From CAXBGS01 sp963975425 (GTDB lineage: Bacteria; Planctomycetota; Planctomycetia; Pirellulales; Pirellulaceae), in NCBI GenBank assembly GCA_963975425.1, contig CAXBGS010000003.1, positions 124,001 to 188,000 of the forward strand: a stretch of DNA of 64,000 nucleotides, written 5' to 3'. Under the pieces are notes generated by a model. That model saw nothing but the letters and a program-made list of their open reading frames with translations, was not told the DNA's origin and ran no database searches. Of the stretch, positions 11,501-20,500 are shown in pieces. Within the stretch, counting starts at the first letter, position 1. Each line of letters starts with the position of its first letter. Both the position numbers and the translations under genes were made by a program.

Positions 11501-14500
11501 TCCCAGCGATGCTATTCGACGGCACCGGCGATGAGAACTACTTGCGTACGCAAGGACAAGTGATCATCGAATCCAATACGATCAGCGATGTACGCGCGAT
11601 TGGAATCTGGAGCGAACCGGGACTGCGTGATGTCGATGAAGAAGATCGTCGACAGGACCCCGAAGCATTCTTCTTTGGCAACAACCCGTTTGACGGTAGC
11701 ATCACGGCGCAACACCCGTTCCTGCAACAACCACCGGTTGGCAATCCATACCCAGGCGCTGTGCGAAACTTGCCAGTGACAAACGATTCGGTCTTGGGCG
11801 GACTCGCGCCGGGCGTTGTCGTTCGTAACAACACGATCGACCAGGCCGGATATGCCGGCATCAAAGTCGATGGCGAAGCACGACCTTGGGTGATCACGGA
11901 CATCGACGGAACGGTTGCCGGCAGTGGCATTGCCGACGGTCACACGTTTGCGATCGATGCGGCGGGCACACGAGTCGTCTTTGAGTTCGACGATGTCAGT
12001 GGCGAGAACGTCATGAACGGCGGCAGCGGCGTCGTGGGCGGCGATGGGGTTGCCGATGGACACGTTCCGATTTACTACCGCCTGGGTGACGGCGATTACA
12101 ACGACGGTTCGAGTAACGGTGCCGTACGTCCGTACCCGTACAGCAATATGGAATTGATGACCGCGATTCATCAAGCGATCCAAGGCAGTATTTTGGTGAC
12201 CAACGGGCTTGTCGAATTGGTCACGCCCTACATCGGTCCTTCACCATTCAGTCGTGATGAAGCCGGTGAAGAAAACGCGGTTTCGCGAGGAGCCTTCCCC
12301 ACCGCTGCCGTCTACGTCTATGGCGCCAGCGCCATTTACGACAGCAACTTTTATCAAAAAATCGGACGAACCGGTGCACCATCGGGCTTCAGCTCGCTGC
12401 AATACTCACTGGCACCGATCTCCGAAGCGGTACAGCCCGTCGCCCAAGTGGTCAACAACACGATCTACGGTGCCGACGGAACGGAATACGGCAACCCTGA
12501 CGCGGCCGATACCGAACCGAACGACTTATTGTCACAAGCCGTCGATACGAAACGCGGGCGTTCACATAACGGCGCTTACATCGATACCGCGACGATCGGC
12601 AGCAATATCGATGGCGTCGATCCATCATCGGACGTCGACTTTTATCAAGTCGAATTGGTCGTTGGCGACCGCTTGATCATCGATATCGACACGGTCGCAG
12701 GTGGCGTTGACACCGTCGTCCAGTTGTTCGACGAGGTCGGTGAACGAATTATCTTGACCGACGCGCTGGGCAATAAAGTCACGAGTATCGAATCAGGCGA
12801 CGCTCCCGACCATTTGGACCCGCGCAGCACCGTGGCGACACCCGTTACCGATGACGGCCGCGGCGTCGATCCGTTTGTCGATTTCACGGCACTCGAGACC
12901 GGCACTTACTACGTCGCCGTCAGCAGCAGTGGAAACACGTCATTCGATCCCGAAACCTTGTCGGGACGTTCCGGCGGCACCGGCGGAACTGGCGATTACG
13001 AAATCGGCTTGGAAGTCTACGCTCCGCGTTCGGTTGTGATGAGCATCGACGATGGTGCCGAAGGCGCAGGCAATACGGGTACCAAAGCGGCAGATTTGGT
13101 TGGCACGACGTTCACCGTTACGCAAATCCCAGATTTCGCACCCGGAACTCCGACGCAAAGCGGCGATACCGCGACAACCGTTGGCAACCAAATCACATTC
13201 GAATTTACCAATGCGACCGGCGGCAGAACGATCCTGGCGAACGGGAACGTCAACGTGCCGCTGATCACCGCGGATGACGATGGCTATCGTGTCCCTGGTA
13301 TCATGCGTGCGATCCAAGAATCCGTGCGAGGTATCATTGATCCTAATGTCGGGCTGGATCAGCCAACGATTCCGAACAACGAGTTCGGTAACGGCCCGGA
13401 CGGTCGAACCGGTCCAGTCACACGGGCGACGGCCACCGCACTGGGCGGCCGCTCAGGTGATAATGATGGAATCGCGAACCTGTCGCGATTCAATGCCTTG
13501 TTCCACTGGCTCAGCCCCACCGACAGTGACTTCATTGGTGGATTTGGGCACAACCGCAAGGAAAACGGCGAACAAGATGTCGTCCCTGGCGGCACGCTGA
13601 CCGATGGTGACGGAACGACAGAACTGTACGTGCTGTGGGAAAATATCGCAGGCATTGAACTGAGCCCCGAGGCAATCGCTGCAGGATTGAAGCTGACGCC
13701 TGACAGTACAAAGCCTGAGTATTCACAGGAATCCGATCAGTTGCTGGCGGAAACCGGCATTTTGATTGCGGGCGGATCGAGCTCGACGCTGCTCAACAAT
13801 GTCATCGTTAATACTCACCAAGGGATCGTCTCGGAAGAGTCCAGCTATTACGGATTCGGCCAACGCGTCGTCAACAACAGTGACGAGTTCATCAAGCCTC
13901 AAAACGTCGTCCTGGCAGGTAACGTTTTCCAGAACGATGAACCGTTAAATAACCAGATTCGGTTTGACCTCACTTGGCCAATCGATATCGAAAACCCGTT
14001 TGATTTCTTTGACACCGGAACGTCGACAGATATCGAGGTCGGTGCGACCAACGTGGCCGACCAAGCCGACGACTTTAACTTTGTCGTCGGAACAAACGAA
14101 CCGCTGCTGAGGAACCCGCAAGGGAACGACTTCACACCGGATCAAAATTCGATCGTGATCGACTCGGCAATCAACACGCTGGTGGGTCGCGATGCGTTGT
14201 CCGCCGTCGCACAGTCGGTCGGATTGTCGGTCAGCAACATTTTTGCACCGGACCGTGACGTCAACGGCATCCTGCGTGCCGACAACCCATTGGTCGCCCC
14301 TCCGGGCGGTTTGGGTTCGAACGTCTTTAAAGATCGTGGTTCCAACGAACTGGCCGACTTCATCGGTCCGGTCGCGGCGCTTGAATCCCCCCGAGACAAC
14401 GACGCCAACGCGATCGACGGTGACCCCGCGGTCGGATTCTTGAACTTGAAGTCGGGTGTCTACGACGAGTTCCGTATCCAGCTGAGCGATAACGGCGACG

Positions 14501-17500
14501 AGTCCGATCCGTTTATCGGGTTCGGTATCGACGACCAAACCGTGGTCGTTTCCGACTTGCCGGGCATTCGCAAGCCTGGCGCCGTGATCACGCTGTTCGA
14601 AAACGACCGGCTGCTACAAGAGGGAATCGACTACACGTTTAGCTATGACGAAACGAAGAACGTGATCACGCTGAAACCGCTGGCCGGAATTTGGCGAAAT
14701 GATCGCAGCTATCGAATCGCGCTAAACAATCAGGACCGTACCGTTCTTACGGCGCCCGATGCGAACTCCGTAAGCGACGGCGATCAGTTCTCGATCACCG
14801 ATACCAACGGCGGCAAGGTGGTCTTTGAGTTCGAATCGGGTTACACCGTGCTCGTTCCCGAAGCACTAACCATCACGGTTCCACAGACAGGCACAAACGC
14901 AGGCGGATTAAGCGACGGCGATATCTTCTTGATCAACGACGGGTCGAATCCGCCAGTCGTGTTCGAATTTAACAGTGACGCGGCAAGCCTGCCGGGTTCG
15001 GTGCAAGTTCCGTTGTCGGCCGACCCGACACCGTTGGATGCGGCCGCACTGGAGACATTCCTGAACCAGATTGCGATGGACATCGAAGTCGCGATCCAAG
15101 GCGAAGTCACCGCCGGCCGCCTTGATTTGGACGTCCGCCGCGACGGAACCAGCTTGGTACTGGGTGCCGAACCGGGCGCGACCGTGACCACATCGGGCAG
15201 CGGGTTGCAACAAGCATCGCGAACGTTAGCAATGGTCGTGCCCGCAGTCGGAACGGCCGTCAACGGCGTTGCCGATGGCGACACGTTTACGCTCAGCAAC
15301 GGCAACATCGCCGTGACGTTCGAGGTGGACACCAACGGTACCGTTAATTCCTCTTCGTCCGTGCCCGTCACGCTAAGCGGCACATTGACCGGCAATGAAG
15401 TCGCCGACATCATTTCGTCGGTGATCTCGTCGTCTGCACTTGGTCTGGACACAAGCGTTAGCGGGCAAACGGTTTACTTGAACCTGCCCGCGAATGGATC
15501 GGCCAGCGTCGGTGCGGGCAGTCGTCTAACGGTTTCGGGATTGGCACGCACACCTGGCGACGGCGACACGATCACGTTCAATCCAACCGGCGGCGGTGCC
15601 GCGGTTGTCTTTGAAGTGAACCGAACGGATGAACCCGACGGCAGTGGTGGCGTGATGGACGATGGTGTCACCGACCCGAACATCCCGATCAACCTCACGC
15701 GTTCCACAACCGCGGACGAGTTTGCCGGCCTTGTCGCGACCGCAATTCAAGGACAGTCCATCAGCGGATTGAACGCTAACGAAATTCAACCGATCGATGG
15801 CGGAACGCTCGCGATCGGAGGCGACGTCGGCCTTGGACTTTCCGTCACCGGAAATTCGTTCGACGTGATCGGCGCCCCGTCGGTGACCGGATCGTCAACG
15901 CTGCAGGTTTTCGGCCCGCTGATCTTGAGCCTGCCGCAGTTCGGCGGCGGCGGTGTGCTTGATGGCACCACGATCATCTTGCGAGATGCTGCGGGCAATC
16001 GGCGCATTTTCGAGTTTGAAGAACTGCTGACCAACAACGGATTGGACAATCCTGCGGCAACCAGCATTCCGTTCAATTCCTTTGACGACGTCGACGCACT
16101 TTCGACCAGCTTTGTCAACACGATCAACGCCGCCGGCCTTGGAATCACGGCCCAGCACACGGGCATGGGACGCATCTCGCTGGGACGAATTGACGCCTCG
16201 CGAGTCGAGATCCCCGTGATCTTGCGGTTGCCAACGATTGGTGGCGCTGGAATCCCTGACGAGGCGACGATCACGCTCAACGCTGCGGACGGCACACCTC
16301 AAGTGTTCGAGTTTGATTCCAACGGCACGCTGAATGACCCGACGGCGATCGCGATCAACTATACGGTTGCCGATTCGGTCGCCTTCATCGCGTCCAATGT
16401 GGTTAATGCGATTAACAGTGCTGGCCTGGGAATCAACGCCGAACGTCTGGGTAACACTCAGGTCTCGCTCGGGTCGATCAGTACATCGCGAGTCGAACTG
16501 CAAAATGGCAGTGTGATTACTGCGGTCGCATTGCAAGGCGCGCCGCTGCGTCGTGCAATCGTCAACGACGGTGAAGTCTTGACGCTGCGTCAGGGTGGTT
16601 TCGCCGTTAACTTTGAATTCGAATCGGTCAACAACGGGGGTGGCGTCAACACGGGCAACATCGCCGTCGCATTCCAACCCGGATCGACCGTGGGTGACGT
16701 CGCGGTCAGCTTGGCCGCCGCCATCAACAACAACAAGAACGGTTTGCGTCTTGATGCGGTTGCCGAACTGGATAGCAATGGTCAGCCGACCGGCCAAGTC
16801 TTCTTGAACGACTTGCCTGGCACGATCATCGATGTCTCTCGCGCACAGACGCTCAATGTCACCGGCGTCCCGGGCGGAGCGATTCCGGTACGCATCAATC
16901 CTGCGTTCTCGGCGACCGAGGTCAAACAAGCGTTGCTAACGGCGATCAACTCGGTCAACATTCCGGGCGAATTGCCATCGACGACGCTGTCGGCATCAGA
17001 TCGTGGTGGTGCGACACTGTTCGTCAGCAATGGTCAACTGTTCGAAGGCCCGATCACGTCGTACTTCTTGCCAGGCGTCAAAGACAAGGCAGGCAATCTG
17101 CTGGAAGAGAATCGCGACGACCTGACGACTCAGTTTACGATTTTGATGCCGACCGTCGGATTGGATTTCGGCGACGCGCCGGACCCGGTCACACTCGTCC
17201 CCGGTCGTTACCCGACACTCGTCAACCAAGATGGTGCACGACACGTGATCGGCGGCGACGTCCGCCTTGGTTCGCTGATCGATGCCGATATCGATGGCAT
17301 GCCCGTGCGGGCCGCCGATGGGGACGACCTTACGATCTCGATTTCGTCGCTGGGAACCCTGTTCGAAACATCCGTCGTGAATGGTTCGGCACAGATCAGT
17401 GTTGCCGCGGGCGTCGATCCATCGACACGCGATGGCGACACGATCACGATCAACACCGGTGTGGCTCAAGCCACGCTGGAGTTTGACTTGAATGGGCGAT

Positions 17501-20500
17501 TCAACGAAGACAACTTCGCGATTCGTCCGATTTCGCCAATCACGCCTGAATCGATTGCGACGGCAATCGAAGCCGCGATTATCGAAAGTCCGATTGTCGC
17601 CGCTGCGGTGGTTGTCGACGGCGGAACCGTCTCGGTGGTATCCGATGACGAGGACGGCGTGGACTTTGGCAGCGACATCAATCCGGCGGGCATTCTGAAC
17701 AAAGGCGTGCTAACACCGATCAGCGTCACGGTCACCGGCAGCGGCGTCGTCGAAGCTTGGATTGACTTTAATGTCGATGGCGACTGGACCGATCCGGGCG
17801 AACAAATCATCGGCATCAATACTCCGGGTGCCATCTTCACCGACGCGGGTGGCCCCGTCACTCGGGTGTTCACCGTGACGGTGCCGACGACGTCACCGAC
17901 GCCTCCGGGGCCGATGGAAACATACGCTCGATTCCGTGTTTCGCGGGACGGTGGACTCGACCCGACTGGGCTCGCACTTAGCGGCGAAGTCGAAGACTAT
18001 CGACTGAGCATCTTGCCAGGGTCGCCGCCGACGCTGACCGATGCCAACGCCAACCGCGTCTATACCGTCGCCGAAGATCGGCCGTTGCAAGTGCTTGACC
18101 GCGTCGGCACGCTAACGCCAAACGACAATGACAATGGGTTGTTGGTCGGCGTGGTTGATCCGGACGGCGATGATGTCGCCATCATTCCGCAAGATGTCGG
18201 CATGCGAACGCTGACGACTCCGGGCGGTACCGTGGCGGGTGAGTTGAATGTTTCCAGCGATGGCACGTTCACGTTCGTTCCAGCCCTGGACTTTAACGGA
18301 GTCGCGACGTTCACGGCACGAGTGACCGATTTGAACTCGCTTGACCCGAGTTCACAGATCATTAATTCGCGTCCGATCAGCGTGACCATCAATGTCACGC
18401 CAATCAACGATCGTCCGTTCGCGACGACGGCTGACGTCATCGTCAACCGAACGATCGATGAAGACGTCCAGCAAACGTTCACAACGGCCGACTTGATCGA
18501 TCCGTTCTATGTCGCAGGTCCGGACAACGAGTCAGATCAGCCGCTGATCATCCAGTCGGCCGGCAGCATTCGCGGAAACGCGTTCTCGTCCCAAGGTGGA
18601 TCGATCACGCTGGCCAACGGCGGAACCGTACTGATCTACACTCCGCCGGCCGATTACAACGGCACAACGCCTGATACATTCACCTATGTCGTCGCCGATG
18701 TGGTTCCATCGGGACAACTGAGTGAGTCGGCAACGCAAATCGGAACGGTAACGTTGACGATCAACGCGGTGAATGATGCACCGCGTTTGGTAGACGACCA
18801 ATACTTTACCGAAGAAGACGTTGCATTGGTCATTCCGATCAATGGAACGGCCGGCAACCCAGGTATTCTTGACGACGACACCGCCGGGCCTGCCGACGAA
18901 GTCTCCGCGGGTCAGACGATCATGTTGCAAGATGGTCAATTCCCCAAGACGACCTTCCGCGGCGGCAACGTCCGGATCGAAGGATCGAATCTGGTCTACA
19001 CGCCGCCAGCGTTATTCAGCGGCAGCGACCAATTCGAATACACCGTTATCGACAATCTGGGTCTGACGGCAACGGCAACGGTTTCTGTTGTGGTCGGCGG
19101 GGTGAACAATGCTCCGCGATTCGTTGGTATCGATGGCGATCCGGGTCAGGTTTCGCTGTCGTTCACCGAAAGCAAACTGGATCCTGTTCAGCAAACGTTC
19201 AATTTGACGAATTGGTTCAGCGACCCCGAAAGTGACCCACTGACATTTGTCGTCACGTCCAGCAACGCATCAATCGTCGCCGCGGCGGTTCAAGGTGAAT
19301 TGCTAACACTGACGTTGCCGCCTTTCGCATTCGGCAACGCGACACTGTCGGTCACGGCTCGTGATTCCAGCGGCCTGACAACGACGCAACAGGTTCCCGT
19401 CACGGTCGTGAACACTCCGGACGCACCTCAGGTCATCGGCTCGCTTGATCCGTTGGCAGGAACCGAAGACATGCTGGTCACGGCCGACCTGTCGACGGTC
19501 TTTGACGATCCCGATGGCGAACAGTTGCAATACACCGTAGCTCGCTTGGGAGGTTTGATCACGCCGACGCCGTCGCAAATCGCGCAACATCCGCTGGTTC
19601 AATCGATCCAGACGGTCGGCGATCAATTACGAATCCAGCTGAAACCGAATCAATCGGGCACGGTCGAAATCGAATTGGCCGCTTCCGATGGATCACAGCA
19701 GGTCAGTGATACGTTCGAGTTGCAAATCAGCGCAGTACCCGACGCACCGATTGCGGTTGCCGACGGCTACAACGTGCCGATCGGTGCCACACTGCAAGTG
19801 CTGAACCCGGCCGACGGACTGCTTCGCAACGACGGCGACGCCGACGGCGACCTGATTCAAGTCGATCTGAACTCGGTGACCAATCCGACATTGGGAACGG
19901 TGCAAGTCAACGCGAACGGCACATTCGTTTACACCAGCCAATCGGGTGATGCAGGCGAAGTGGATACGTTCACTTATCGCACGATCGACTCGACGGGGCG
20001 GCAAAGCGAAATCGTGACGGTTTCCTTGACGCTGAACCAATCGGCGTACCAGAATCCAATCCAAGGATTCGAAATGGATGTCAACGCGGACGGAAAGGTA
20101 TCGGCGATCGACGCCCTTCGCGTGATCAACTTGCTGAACCGCCGTCTCAGCGGACAGGGTGGCGATCTGCCGGTTAGCGAAATCGGTTCACCGCCACCGG
20201 ATTACGTCGATGTCGACGGAAACGGACGCATCACGGCCAACGATGCACTGCGCGTTATCAATGAATTGAACCGCCGCAACGCAACAGGCCAGGGCGAACA
20301 GTTTGGCGAAGGAGAATTCTTGACGCCGATCCAAACGATTTCCGGCCAATTGGATTTCGCATCCACAACTGCCTTCGCATCGGCGTCCACAAGCAACTTG
20401 CCTGTTCGCAACCTGTCACCGGCACCGGTTACTGAAGCCGACACGCGTGACACGCTGTTTACCGCGGGCTTGGAAATTGACGCCAGCGATCTTGAGTCAA

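Noticed and set aside
15895..16929. 344-codon minus-strand open frame
   Set aside because: Lies wholly over the DG-module array and mirrors its repeats; a shadow.
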